DNA of 64,000 nucleotides, from NCBI RefSeq assembly GCF_900101265.1, contig NZ_FMZS01000009.1, positions 310,001-374,000 on the forward strand. Direction: 5' to 3'. Each line of letters begins with the position of its first letter. Position 1 is the first letter of the stretch. The notes below the pieces were generated by a model, which searched no databases, had not been told where the DNA came from, and saw only the letters and a program-made list of their open reading frames with translations. Position numbers and translations under genes: made by a program. The DNA comes from Massilia sp. PDC64 (lineage in GTDB: Bacteria; Pseudomonadota; Gammaproteobacteria; Burkholderiales; Burkholderiaceae_D). Below are positions 8,720 through 17,250 of the stretch, piece after piece.

Positions 8720-9883
8720 CTAACGTGAAGCCCGAGCCACCCCAACACCCTCGAAGAGCTGCGCCTTCAGCCATTGACGCACGCGAGGCGTGTTCGCTTC
8801 AAAGGGCAAACTGAACAAGTAACTGCCGACCACGAGCACCAGGTAGATGCCAAAGTACACAAGGTAATGGGACAAGCGATACGGTGAGAGCTGGCTAATA
8901 CCGAACAGCGACCAGACGAGGCGGCCCATTACCAGCATCATCGGTACGTGGACCACGTACAGAGTGAACGAGAAGTTCGCGAAGAAACGGCCGATCCTGT
9001 CCAGCTGGTCCAGCATGGGGGTCGACAGGCGCTTGAACTGCATACTGGACAGGAACACCACGAAGACCAGACTGAACAGGAGATACTGAGGATAGTTATC
9101 CGACCGGATATCGACCGTGCCCTTCAATCGGATAAGCACGGCGGTGCCGGCAAGCAGGAGGAACAAGGCCCAGCGCCAGACCGGACCGGCTTCTATTTTG
9201 ATCCTCGAGAACAGCACACCCAGGAGCCAGATCGAGAAGTACAGCAGAATGGCCCCATGCATCAACTGGGCGATGGCACCGATCGCCAGCACCGCGCCGA
9301 CGCGCGCCGCGATCGACCTGCCGAAAAACACCAGCACCAGAAGCGGGAACAGCACGTAGTACCAGGTCTCGTTGGCCAAGCTCCACAAAGGGAAGTTGCC
9401 GCCGAATGCAGGCACGATGATCGTCTGCAACCCAAGCATGTTCCCTGCAAAGGCGCTCACCGAATACGGCTCGCTCGTCGAGAACGACGCGTGGGAGCGA
9501 TCGAGCACGCCGACCGCGGCGCCAGCGAGCAGCACGACCACGAAGGTCGGCACTAGTACCACCCACAGCCGTGAGATCCGGTCGACCGCGTAACGCTGAA
9601 ACGGACGGTCAGACTCCAGCTTGTTGAGAAAGCTGCCGCCGACGAGCCAGCCGCTGAGCACGAAGAAGACAATTACGGCAAGGTAAGCGAACCCGACGCT
9701 GAACGCCAGTCCCTTGAACAGCACAGGTGGGTTGGCCACAGTGCCGAAGCCGGGATACATCTGGGCGCGCAGGTGAGCCGCAGCCACCTGTAGCGCCGCC
9801 AATCCCCTGAGCAGCGAGATCAGCATGGAGTGCCAGGAGTCTTCCTGCAGATTTGTCTTCCTGAGAATCGTGATTTTTGGCAT
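8720..9883 (-). CDS. Acyltransferase 3 (OafA/YrhL-type) membrane protein
   Basis: 387 aa integral membrane protein, start at 9883 preceded by AGAGGA. The N-terminus has the family motif RGLAALQVAAAHLR, with Arg and His in the usual spacing, and about ten hydrophobic segments follow (for example VFFVLSGWLVGG). Members O-acylate cell-surface sugars such as LPS O-antigen or exopolysaccharide from the inner membrane. No glycan genes surround it, so its substrate cannot be read here. It lies between the mer debris and the first copper operon, transcribed away from the latter. Confidence 0.85.
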   Translation of the reverse strand: MPKITILRKTNLQEDSWHSMLISLLRGLAALQVAAAHLRAQMYPGFGTVANPPVLFKGLAFSVGFAYLAVIVFFVLSGWLVGGSFLNKLESDRPFQRYAVDRISRLWVVLVPTFVVVLLAGAAVGVLDRSHASFSTSEPYSVSAFAGNMLGLQTIIVPAFGGNFPLWSLANETWYYVLFPLLVLVFFGRSIAARVGAVLAIGAIAQLMHGAILLYFSIWLLGVLFSRIKIEAGPVWRWALFLLLAGTAVLIRLKGTVDIRSDNYPQYLLFSLVFVVFLSSMQFKRLSTPMLDQLDRIGRFFANFSFTLYVVHVPMMLVMGRLVWSLFGISQLSPYRLSHYLVYFGIYLVLVVGSYLFSLPFEANTPRVRQWLKAQLFEGVGVARASR

Positions 9884-10075
9884 GACATCCTCTTTCTAGT
9901 AGACGGTTCCCGAATGACGATATAACGCAGATGCAGTTGGCATCCTGACCAGTCCCAAGCGGAATGATGGCGGCCCAGTGGGCAGCCTTGCGCTAAACCA
10001 CTGCCCAAATCTCGTGCTCCTGTATGCGCGCCCGCCGACCAAGCCTGATACGGTCCAGCGCGCTGGAGGAGTGCC

Positions 10076-10105
10076 TTGATGCATGTTCTTGATTTGCGGT
10101 ACCAT
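10076..10105 (+). promoter_or_regulatory. Putative sigma-70 promoter giving a leaderless mRNA
   Basis: TTGATG (10076-10081), 18 bp spacer, TACCAT (10100-10105). The expected transcription start, 7 nt after the -10, falls on the ATG at 10112, and no ribosome site precedes that codon. Two paralogous genes further right show the same geometry. Confidence 0.4.
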
Positions 10106-10111
10106 ATGGCC

Positions 10112-10489
10112 ATGCGTCCGTTTTTCCGTCTCTTTCTGTGGTTCTTGATCACAGTGCTGTCCCTCCAGGGCAGCGCTGCGACGGCCATGGGGCAAGCTGA
10201 AGAGCCCATGCACGTCATCATGGTCATGGCGGACCATGCGCAACCTCAGACCGCTGAGCAAAGCACTGGAGAGGACTGTGGCAAGTCGTGCTCGAAGGCG
10301 CCGGCCTCGTCGCATGCGAAGTGCACTGCTTGCGCAAGTTGCTGCAGCGGCAGCGCGGCGCCGCCAGTTTTACCTCTAACCTTCCACGCACCGCCGCTGG
10401 TTTCTCCGCTACACGCGAATCCGGAAGCCGCGATGACCTCCGTCGTTCCCCCTTCCCTCAGGCGACCGCCGCGGGTTTTGTTCGTTTGA
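10112..10489 (+). CDS. Small exported Cys/His-rich protein heading a copper operon (paralogue 1)
   Basis: About 125 aa from ATG 10112; ATG 10106 is also in frame. It begins MRPFFRLFLWFLITVLSLQG, a signal peptide that aligns with those of the genes at 21722 and 22251 (M-[RK], Trp at about position 10, then L-x-x-QG). The mature part is Cys/His-containing (CGKSCSKA, HAKCTACASCC) and ends in Pro/Arg-rich sequence. Predicted periplasmic metal binder or sensor-type protein, in the style of CzcI. The function of the family is not known to me. Confidence 0.6.
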   Translation: MRPFFRLFLWFLITVLSLQGSAATAMGQAEEPMHVIMVMADHAQPQTAEQSTGEDCGKSCSKAPASSHAKCTACASCCSGSAAPPVLPLTFHAPPLVSPLHANPEAAMTSVVPPSLRRPPRVLFV

Positions 10490-10561
10490 TTTTCTGGGCG
10501 CGCTGACGGCGCGCGCATCGAGGCCGCAGATCCGGCCTTCAATCAACACGAACCAAACAAC

Positions 10562-10882
10562 ATGAAATTTTCACACCTGCTGCTGTTCGCAGCTGGCGTG
10601 CCGTTGCTCGCTGCCGCGCAAGCGGATCGGGCCATGCCGGACGCCTCGAGCCCGAACGCCCCTGTCGCGCCCTTGCAGTACCGCTCCGTCTTCGCCGATT
10701 ACGTGACGGCATCGGCCCCGGTGCAGTCACCCGACAAAGCGTGGGCCGCCGCCAACCGTGCAGTCCTCGGCGACCAGGCCGAAGCCTCCGCACCCGGCCA
10801 GCAAGCCGGCGCCGGCGCAGCCCCCGCGACATCCGCGAAGACGGCGCATGACCAGCACGACCACGAAGGATCACACAAATGA
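10562..10882 (+). CDS. Small exported hypothetical protein of the copper operon
   Basis: 106 aa with a Sec signal (MKFSHLLLFAAGVPLLAAAQ). A middle segment (LQYRSVFADYVT...DKAWAAANRAV) is typical of short proteins located just before TolC-type genes in Burkholderiales copper operons. The C-terminus is Ala-rich and ends HDQHDHEGSHK, a likely metal-binding tail. It overlaps the next start by 4 nt. No defined function. Confidence 0.65.
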   Translation: MKFSHLLLFAAGVPLLAAAQADRAMPDASSPNAPVAPLQYRSVFADYVTASAPVQSPDKAWAAANRAVLGDQAEASAPGQQAGAGAAPATSAKTAHDQHDHEGSHK

Positions 10883-12258
10883 AATCACCGATACGACCAG
10901 GCGCGCGCCGATGGGCTGCCGTGGCAAGTGCCGTGCTGCTGACCGGCTGCGCGAGCTTTTCCCAGGATGGCGGCATGGCCGACGTCGCCCGGATGACCTC
11001 GGCCCGCATCGCCCAGCCGGCACCCTTGAAGCGCGGCCAGGACGCACAGGCCGCGCAGTCTGAAATAAAGGCCCTGCTGTCCAGGCCGCTCAGCACGGAC
11101 GCCGCCGTACGCATCGCCCTGCTGAACAACCAGGGCCTGCAGGCGGCACTGGCCGACCTGGCGATCGCCGAGGCGGACTTCGTCCAGGCTGGCCGCTTGT
11201 CCAACCCCGGTCTGAGCTTCGGGCGGGTCCGTGGCGGCGGCGAGAAAGAAATCGACCGTGGCCTGTCGTTCGACCTGGCCGCGCTCGTAACGCTGCCGGC
11301 CCGTTCGCGCATCGAAAGCCGCCGTTTTGAACAGGCCAAGCTGCAGGCCGCAATGCAGGCCGTCAAGCTGGCCGCAGACACGCGCAAGGCGTGGTACACG
11401 GCGGTCGCGGCGGCGCAGGCGTCAAGCTTTGCCGACCAGGTGCGCGGCTCGGCGGAAGCGGCCGCCGAACTCGCCGCGCGCATGCGGGCCGCAGGTAACT
11501 GGAGCGCACTGGACGCTGCGCGAGAGCGCGCCTTCTACCAGGACGCCGTGACCCAGCAGGCGCAAGCGCACCTGCAGGCCACCACGTCGCGCGAAGAACT
11601 GGTGCGGCTGCTAGGCCTGTGGGGCCCGTCGCTCGACTTCATCCTGCCGGACCGGCTCCCGGACCTTCCCGCCCAGCTACGCTCGCCAAACAACGCCGAG
11701 GCAGAAGCGCTGTCGCAGCGGCTCGACGTCCTCATCGCGCGCCAGGATACGCAGGCGACGGCGCAAGCCCTTGGCCTGACCAAGACGACGCGCTTTGTCA
11801 ACGTGTTCGATGCCGGCTATGCTAACAAGAGCACGACTGGCGCGCCGCGCGAGAACGGCTACGAGGTGTCGCTGGAACTGCCGCTGTTCGACTGGGGCGG
11901 CGCGCGCGTGGCACGGGCCGAGGCCACGTACATGCAGGCTGTCCATCGCACCGCCGACATTGCGGTGAGGGCGCGCTCCGAGGTGCGCCAGAGCTACGCG
12001 GCGTATCGCACCGCTTACGACATCGCCCGCCACTACCGGGACGAGGTCGTCCCCTTGCGCAAACAGATCGCCGACGAGGTGCTGCTGCGCTACAACGGCA
12101 TGCTCGCCAGTACCTTCGAGCTGCTCGCGGAATCGCGCGAACAGCTTGCCAGCGTCAACGCCGCCATCAACGCGCAGCGCGACTTCTGGATCGCCGACAC
12201 CGATCTCCAGTCCGCCATGAATGCCGGCGGCAATACCAATTCAAGGACAGCACAATGA
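10879..12258 (+). CDS. TolC-family outer-membrane lipoprotein
   Basis: 459 aa with a lipoprotein signal (LLTGCASF), so the N-terminal Cys would be lipidated. The rest is the repeated helical TolC/OEP fold (LSTDAAVRIALLNNQGLQ at the start; the second repeat around RARSEVRQSYAAYRTA). The usual partner would be an RND or ABC pump, but here it is coupled by 4-nt overlaps to a small exported gene and a multicopper oxidase with no RND pump in the operon. Role inferred: outer-membrane exit or periplasmic assembly in copper resistance. Confidence 0.85.
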   Translation: MKSPIRPGARRWAAVASAVLLTGCASFSQDGGMADVARMTSARIAQPAPLKRGQDAQAAQSEIKALLSRPLSTDAAVRIALLNNQGLQAALADLAIAEADFVQAGRLSNPGLSFGRVRGGGEKEIDRGLSFDLAALVTLPARSRIESRRFEQAKLQAAMQAVKLAADTRKAWYTAVAAAQASSFADQVRGSAEAAAELAARMRAAGNWSALDAARERAFYQDAVTQQAQAHLQATTSREELVRLLGLWGPSLDFILPDRLPDLPAQLRSPNNAEAEALSQRLDVLIARQDTQATAQALGLTKTTRFVNVFDAGYANKSTTGAPRENGYEVSLELPLFDWGGARVARAEATYMQAVHRTADIAVRARSEVRQSYAAYRTAYDIARHYRDEVVPLRKQIADEVLLRYNGMLASTFELLAESREQLASVNAAINAQRDFWIADTDLQSAMNAGGNTNSRTAQ

Positions 12259-13646
12259 TTTCCCGTCGAGATTTCTTCAAAGGCGCCGGCGCGGTCGCAG
12301 TCAGCACCGCTGCCGTCAGCCGAGTGGCCGCGGCTTCTCTGCCCGAAGCGGTGGTCGTGAATAACGCAAAGACCCAGGTGCCGCCTCCGCCGCCAAATGG
12401 ACGCCCGTTCAACCCCGTGGTGACCTTGAACGGCTGGTCCCTCCCCTGGCGCATGAATAACGGCGTCAAGGAATTCCACTTGGTCGCCGAACCCGTGGTG
12501 CGCGAGTTCGCGCCCGGCATGAAGGTCAACCTGTGGGGCTACAACGGCCAGTCGCCCGGCCCGACCATCGAAGTGGTCGAGGGCGACCGCGTGCGCATTT
12601 TTGTGACCAACAAGCTGCCCGAACACACCAGCGTGCACTGGCACGGCCAGCGCCTGCCAAATGGCATGGATGGTGTCACCGGCCTGACCCAGCCGGGCAT
12701 CGCGCCAGGCAAGACCTTTGTCTACGAGTTCGTCGCGCGTCGTGCCGGCACCTTCATGTACCACCCGCACGCAGACGAGATGGCGCAGATGGCGATGGGC
12801 ATGATGGGCTTCTGGGTGACCCACCCGAAAGACATCGGGCGGTTCGCCGTCGACCGCGACTTCGTCTTCCTGCTCAACGCCTATGACGTCGATCCCGGCA
12901 GCTATACGCCAAAGATTAACACGATGCTGGACTTTAATCTCTGGACCTTCAACAGCCGGGTGTTCCCCGGCATCGATGCCATGCCGGTGCGCCAGGGCGA
13001 CCGCGTGCGCATCCGGACTGGCAACCTGACGATGACGAACCACCCGATCCACCTGCACGGCCACGAGTTCGAGGTCACGGGCACCGACGGCGGCTGGACC
13101 CCGCCAGGATCGCGCTGGCCGGAGGTCACGACCGACGTCGCGGTCGGCCAGATGCGTGCGATCGAATTCATCGCGAACGAGCCGGGCGACTGGGCCTTCC
13201 ATTGCCACAAGTCGCACCACACGATGAATGCGATGGGGCACAACGTCCCCACCATGATCGGCGTCGACCACCGTGGGCTGGCCGAAAAGATCGGCAAGAT
13301 CGTGCCGGACTACATGGTCATGGGAGACAAGGGAGGCTCGATGGGAGGCATGGAGATGCCGATACCGGAAAACACCCTGCCGATGATGACCGGCGACGGG
13401 CCGTTCGGTGGCGTCGAAATGGGTGGTATGTTCACGGTGCTGAAGGTGCGCCCGGACCAGAAGCGGGGCGACTACACCGATCCGGGCTGGTACAAGCACC
13501 CGACCGGCACGGTCGCCTACGAATGGACCGGACAACTGCCCGAGCCCGCACGCAGCCACGATGCTGGCCACAGCCTGATGCCCGCGTCGACCCGGCCCGA
13601 CATGGAACTGCAAGTCCGCAAACCGACCGGGCATGGCGAGCACTGA
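12255..13646 (+). CDS. Multicopper oxidase, Tat-exported
   Basis: 463 aa starting with a twin-arginine signal (ISRRDFFKGAG). All four copper-ligand clusters are visible: HWHG, HPHAD in place of HSH, HPIHLHGH and HCHKSHHTM. Predicted to oxidise Cu(I) to less toxic Cu(II) in the periplasm. It is shorter than the CopA oxidase at 18285 and ends with a Met/Gly-rich region (MGGMEMPIPEN, MGGMF) that may bind Cu(I). It overlaps the TolC gene by 4 nt. Confidence 0.9.
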   Translation: MISRRDFFKGAGAVAVSTAAVSRVAAASLPEAVVVNNAKTQVPPPPPNGRPFNPVVTLNGWSLPWRMNNGVKEFHLVAEPVVREFAPGMKVNLWGYNGQSPGPTIEVVEGDRVRIFVTNKLPEHTSVHWHGQRLPNGMDGVTGLTQPGIAPGKTFVYEFVARRAGTFMYHPHADEMAQMAMGMMGFWVTHPKDIGRFAVDRDFVFLLNAYDVDPGSYTPKINTMLDFNLWTFNSRVFPGIDAMPVRQGDRVRIRTGNLTMTNHPIHLHGHEFEVTGTDGGWTPPGSRWPEVTTDVAVGQMRAIEFIANEPGDWAFHCHKSHHTMNAMGHNVPTMIGVDHRGLAEKIGKIVPDYMVMGDKGGSMGGMEMPIPENTLPMMTGDGPFGGVEMGGMFTVLKVRPDQKRGDYTDPGWYKHPTGTVAYEWTGQLPEPARSHDAGHSLMPASTRPDMELQVRKPTGHGEH

Positions 13647-13787
13647 GGGTGCTCGATACCCGCTCAACCGCCACTGCTGTAATTTTTTGCGGCCGCTGCG
13701 GGGCGGCGGTTGCGAACGCTAGGGCCTGACCAGTCGTCCTGGTTGGCCTTATCTCGTAATAAGCAAAAAGAACTGAAAGGAAATACT

Positions 13788-14168
13788 ATGACTACTTGGG
13801 TAACTCGGATCATGCTCGCCACTTTGTTTGTCGGCACCGAAATGACGGTGGGACTTGCGCAGGCCCATCAGGCGCCAGCGGCCGACGCGCAACATGGCCT
13901 CACCCCGCCGCTAACGTCGCCCGTGGGCCGTCAAGCTGCTTTCGGCTATCCGGTCAGCGGGCATCCCGACCGCATCGTCGCTGTCGATCAGACCACGCGG
14001 TACCTGAACGTGACTCGCCTGGAGACCATTACCATCAATACCGGGGGTAAGAGCGTAACCTGGACCTTCGACACACTGGACACGAGATCATTCCCTCTTT
14101 CGCGAATTGTCCCCCGCTTTGACAATGTCACCGTTTATGTCAGCGAGTCGCCGCTCTATCGCAACTGA
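13788..14168 (+). CDS. czcE: CzcE-like periplasmic copper-binding protein
   Basis: 126 aa from ATG 13788, preceded by AAAGGA. A signal peptide ends near AQAH. The mature part (TRYLNVTRLETITINTGGKS, TWTFDTLDTRSFPL) matches the CzcE family, periplasmic copper-binding proteins first described in Cupriavidus metallidurans. It lies 141 nt after the oxidase gene and may be co-transcribed with it. The family call rests on remembered motifs. Confidence 0.7.
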   Translation: MTTWVTRIMLATLFVGTEMTVGLAQAHQAPAADAQHGLTPPLTSPVGRQAAFGYPVSGHPDRIVAVDQTTRYLNVTRLETITINTGGKSVTWTFDTLDTRSFPLSRIVPRFDNVTVYVSESPLYRN

Positions 14169-14495
14169 TTTTTTTAAGCAAACTCTAATCGTCCGTTGAT
14201 CGCGACAGAAAAGCCAGATTTGCAACCGTAAGTTCGACGGCTTGCAGGGCATTTCGCGTCCCGATTGCTGGATGGTCATCGGGGCGGCGGGATTTGGGTT
14301 TTCCAAATGCGGGTTTTCCAAATGCCGCCGTTTACATATACCCGGCGCCGTCGCCTAAACCTGTTGAGGTGGATCGCCGCAGCGAGTTCAGCCGCCCCCC
14401 GCTCCGATGATCAGACAGTTAAATGTGGACGCCATAGTTGAGACCTTGGGGGTAATGTTTCGCATGGTCTTCTGACCGATAAGTTGTTTGACACT
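14169..14495. repeat. Intergenic region with a 15-bp tandem repeat and small hairpin
   Basis: The 327 bp between czcE and the cytochrome gene contain GGGTTTTCCAAATGC twice in direct tandem (14296-14310 and 14311-14325). The first copy overlaps a hairpin ATTTGG-N5-CCAAAT (14292-14308), and the whole is flanked by GGCGG and CCGCC. It may act as a terminator between convergent transcripts. Nothing else was seen. Confidence 0.5.
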
Positions 14496-15125
14496 TCAGC
14501 GCATCCCTTGCATACCGTTCATCGGAGCAGTCGCAGGCGTCTCAGATTTCTTGCGTCCAGCGCTAGCATCGGACGATGCCTTCGCCCCTTCCATTCCTTC
14601 CATTTCCTCATCGGGTGGGGCCCTTGAGACAATATCCTTGTATTGCTCGGGCGTCATGCCAGGAAGCTTATTGACGAACGCGACGATGCTCCACAAGGTC
14701 GCGTCGTCGTGGCCCCGCCCCCATGCAGGCATGCCGCTCATTTTGACGCCGTGCTTGGTTACCCAGAATGCAATTCGCGGGTCGACACGAATTTTCGAGA
14801 GTTCCGGCGGCTGAGGATACAATCCTGGCCTGATCTCCGAATCGCTTTTGCCCGGGGCAAGGTGGCATTGGGTGCACATCGCTGCGTATTGGCCAGCCCC
14901 TTTTAAGATCAGTTGTTGATTCGTTAGATCAGGCACCTTGATCTCGGCCGCACGCCGCTCGATGGAGCGCGTGCGCAGCATTTCAATGACCGATGTCGTT
15001 ATACGCCAATGGGGGCGATCAGCGCCGATATCGTACCAGCCCGCGTAAATATAAATTGACATTATTACAAGTACCGCTATTGCGATGGTCGGTAGCAAAA
15101 CAGCAGCTTGTCCCAGCTTTTTCAT
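14496..15125 (-). CDS. Membrane-anchored c-type cytochrome
   Basis: 209 aa. One N-terminal transmembrane segment (residues about 8-28) is followed by one haem-binding CTQCH and a distal Met region (KMSGMPAWG), the pattern of a class I cytochrome c. The C-terminal tail is acidic and Met-rich (EEMEGMEG, MNGMQGM). Likely periplasm-facing electron carrier. Location among copper genes suggests electron transfer linked to metal oxidation or respiration under metal stress; this is inference. Confidence 0.85.
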   Translation of the reverse strand: MKKLGQAAVLLPTIAIAVLVIMSIYIYAGWYDIGADRPHWRITTSVIEMLRTRSIERRAAEIKVPDLTNQQLILKGAGQYAAMCTQCHLAPGKSDSEIRPGLYPQPPELSKIRVDPRIAFWVTKHGVKMSGMPAWGRGHDDATLWSIVAFVNKLPGMTPEQYKDIVSRAPPDEEMEGMEGAKASSDASAGRKKSETPATAPMNGMQGMR

Positions 15126-15281
15126 TTTTCATCCAGTATGTTACGAGAGCAGTGCCGGCATGAGAAGCACGGGTGTCTGCAGGCCGATTCGAGCGCCTCC
15201 AATCGTGCTAAGCTTCTTGCGACAGCAGTGGCGTAGCCTTTCCCAGGACGCCACTGTGCGTCATGATCGAGCGCGTCGGAA

Positions 15282-16004
15282 TTAAAAGTCCTGGTCCTTC
15301 CTCTTGTCGCCGGTAGCGGGAACGAAGCCGCAATCACCGTACTGCTTGCACAACATCTCGCGCATGTCGTTGATGCCGTTCTTCTGCGCCACGACGATGT
15401 TGTCGCAGTAGCGGTGCAAGGCATCATGCGCGATGTCGCTCTTCACCTGGCAGTGTAGGCTTGGGGCGAGCGCGCTGAGGTGGTGATTGCTGAAGGTACG
15501 CAGGAAGGTCTGGTTGAACTGCGGTCCCGCTGGCGTGCTTTCCAGCGTCGCGATCATTTTCTGGCCGTCAGCCGTCAATTGGGGCTGATGCTGTATCCCG
15601 TACCACTGCTGAAGGAATCGCTGCGCCTTCATGATTTCCTCCCGCTGCGTGCGGTTGGCCTGGCGCGACATGGAACGGATTTGCTCGTCGCTCGCCTTGG
15701 CCACGCTCGCGCCAAAACCGGGCGTCGGCGACGTTCCCTCAGTCGGGTTGTTGACCGGGGCATTACGCTGCGTATCGGTTCCCGCGGCAAGTTCCGTCAT
15801 CCGCAATGCCGAGTAGTGGTGGTCGATGATGAAAACGAGATAGTTCTTTTCGAACGACGCGGTCGCACCACGGCCCGGGCCATCCGCAGAGGCCGAGCCC
15901 GCAAGGGCAACCAGCGCCAGACCGGCAAACGTACGCGCGACAAGGTTGCGACGGCGCGAAGCCGGCACCGACAGGTGAATGACATCATTGGCAATACGGT
16001 TCAT
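15282..16004 (-). CDS. DUF305-family exported protein
   Basis: 240 aa, start at 16004 preceded by AGGAGA. A signal peptide lies in residues about 20-42. The motif IDHHYSALRMTELA and a second His segment (SNHHLSAL) match DUF305, a ferritin-like helical family often encoded with copper or other metal resistance genes. A C-terminal CKQYGDCG could bind metal or form a disulfide. Biochemical role unknown. Confidence 0.75.
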   Translation of the reverse strand: MNRIANDVIHLSVPASRRRNLVARTFAGLALVALAGSASADGPGRGATASFEKNYLVFIIDHHYSALRMTELAAGTDTQRNAPVNNPTEGTSPTPGFGASVAKASDEQIRSMSRQANRTQREEIMKAQRFLQQWYGIQHQPQLTADGQKMIATLESTPAGPQFNQTFLRTFSNHHLSALAPSLHCQVKSDIAHDALHRYCDNIVVAQKNGINDMREMLCKQYGDCGFVPATGDKRKDQDF

Positions 16005-16034
16005 CTTTCTCTCCTGTTGAAGTGTGATGCAGGT

Positions 16035-16706
16035 TCAAGCCATGGTCTTCGTATCGTTCGAGGCAAGGCTGCGCCGGCGAGCCAGTGCGGTGATGCCGAG
16101 TCCACCCAGCAGCATCGTCCATGCTGCCGGCTCTGGCACCGCCAGCACGACGTTGTTGGCGGCCGCCCAGTACACGGTGCCGTCGCTATCCACGTTGCGA
16201 AAGGACACCGATGTGAGCGGATGGTCCGACACGAAGGCGATGAACGAGTCCTGTGAAGCGTTCGACAGCGTGTACGTCTCGATGTCCGCCCCCGAGACCG
16301 CGCTCAATACAACGGTGCGGCCTGGCATGAAGGCGCCAAACGAATCGGTCCCGAAGAAGTTGCCGCCGAAGCCAAACACGTTGGGCGAGAATCCGTTAAA
16401 CGTGATCACGTCGCTCGCCATCGTCCCGCTCAGCCAGATGTCCCTGCCGTTTCCGGACGGATAAAAGCTCGCTTCGCTCGGCCCCGCGCTCGCCTGGTAG
16501 GCATAGCCCCCGGCCACGCGGCTCAAGGGGCCTGCGGTCTCGGACATCGTCAGGTCATCGAAGGTGTCGGTGGCCGAGCCCAACACCGCATTGAGATACG
16601 CGGTCCGGTCGGTATAGACCGTGATGTCCGCATGTGCCGCCGAGGTTGCCATCGTCACGGCGCATGCGGCAAGCAGCTTCCGTGTGGTGGATACTCTGGA
16701 TTTCAT
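16035..16706 (-). CDS. PEP-CTERM sorting-domain protein
   Basis: 223 aa from ATG 16706, with AAAGGA upstream. Signal peptide, then a beta-rich secreted domain (ITVYTDRTAYLNAV, DTFDDLTM), then the classic PEP-CTERM tail VPEPAAWTMLLGGLG followed by RRR. Such proteins are sorted by exosortase to the surface or exopolysaccharide matrix. The exosortase must be elsewhere in the genome. Its presence among copper genes is unusual, and it supports a Burkholderiales host with an exosortase system. Confidence 0.85.
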   Translation of the reverse strand: MKSRVSTTRKLLAACAVTMATSAAHADITVYTDRTAYLNAVLGSATDTFDDLTMSETAGPLSRVAGGYAYQASAGPSEASFYPSGNGRDIWLSGTMASDVITFNGFSPNVFGFGGNFFGTDSFGAFMPGRTVVLSAVSGADIETYTLSNASQDSFIAFVSDHPLTSVSFRNVDSDGTVYWAAANNVVLAVPEPAAWTMLLGGLGITALARRRSLASNDTKTMA

Positions 16707-16827
16707 GTTGCGGTTCCTTTCGTATGCGCCGCACCGCTCGCTGCGGTGGCATTGTTGTTGCGAACCTATCCAATTGTGTTGTGCCAGCGCCAAGCGCGTC
16801 TCGCACTACGGCGCCGGCTGCAGATCA

Positions 16828-17166
16828 TCAGGCCGATGCGGCTCCCCCCATCCGCCGGCACTCCTCAGCGCAGCGTCGGCATGCGGCCGCGCAATCCTGG
16901 CAATGCTGCGCCTGGTGCTTGCCGCACTCCTCGCCGCAGGCCTGGCACACCTGGGCGCACAGCTGGCAGAGCGCTGACGCGAATTCGCTGCCCCTCGCCA
17001 TGAATCCGGCGGCCAGGCGGCAAATCTGCGCGCAGTCCATATCGAGCGCAATGCAGCGCGCCATCATCTTGACGTCGTCTTCCTTCAGGCAGGCCGTCGA
17101 ACACATGTCGCAGGCGTCAGCGCAGGCGTTGCAGGCGGCGATACACGATTCAAACTGTTGTTGCAT
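16828..17166 (-). CDS. Cys-rich four-helix-bundle copper storage protein (DUF326/Csp-like)
   Basis: 112 aa with regularly spaced Cys pairs over the whole length (CIAACNACADACDMC, CAQIC, CQLCAQVCQACGEEC, CQDCAAACRRCAEEC). This is the pattern of Csp copper storage proteins, in which Cys line the core of a four-helix bundle and hold many Cu(I). There is no signal peptide, so it is predicted cytosolic (Csp3-like). It lies beside copB in a copper cluster, consistent with buffering Cu(I). Confidence 0.88.
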   Translation of the reverse strand: MQQQFESCIAACNACADACDMCSTACLKEDDVKMMARCIALDMDCAQICRLAAGFMARGSEFASALCQLCAQVCQACGEECGKHQAQHCQDCAAACRRCAEECRRMGGAASA

Positions 17167-17250
17167 GATGTTCTCCTTTACAGGTGGATGAATGCCTCTC
17201 AGGATTCCGCTTTGGATAGCGCAGACGGCTCATGACCGCCTGCTTCGTGT

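Noticed and set aside
12090..13667. 525-codon minus-strand open frame opposite the multicopper oxidase
   Set aside because: Antisense shadow of a clearly coding, motif-complete gene.
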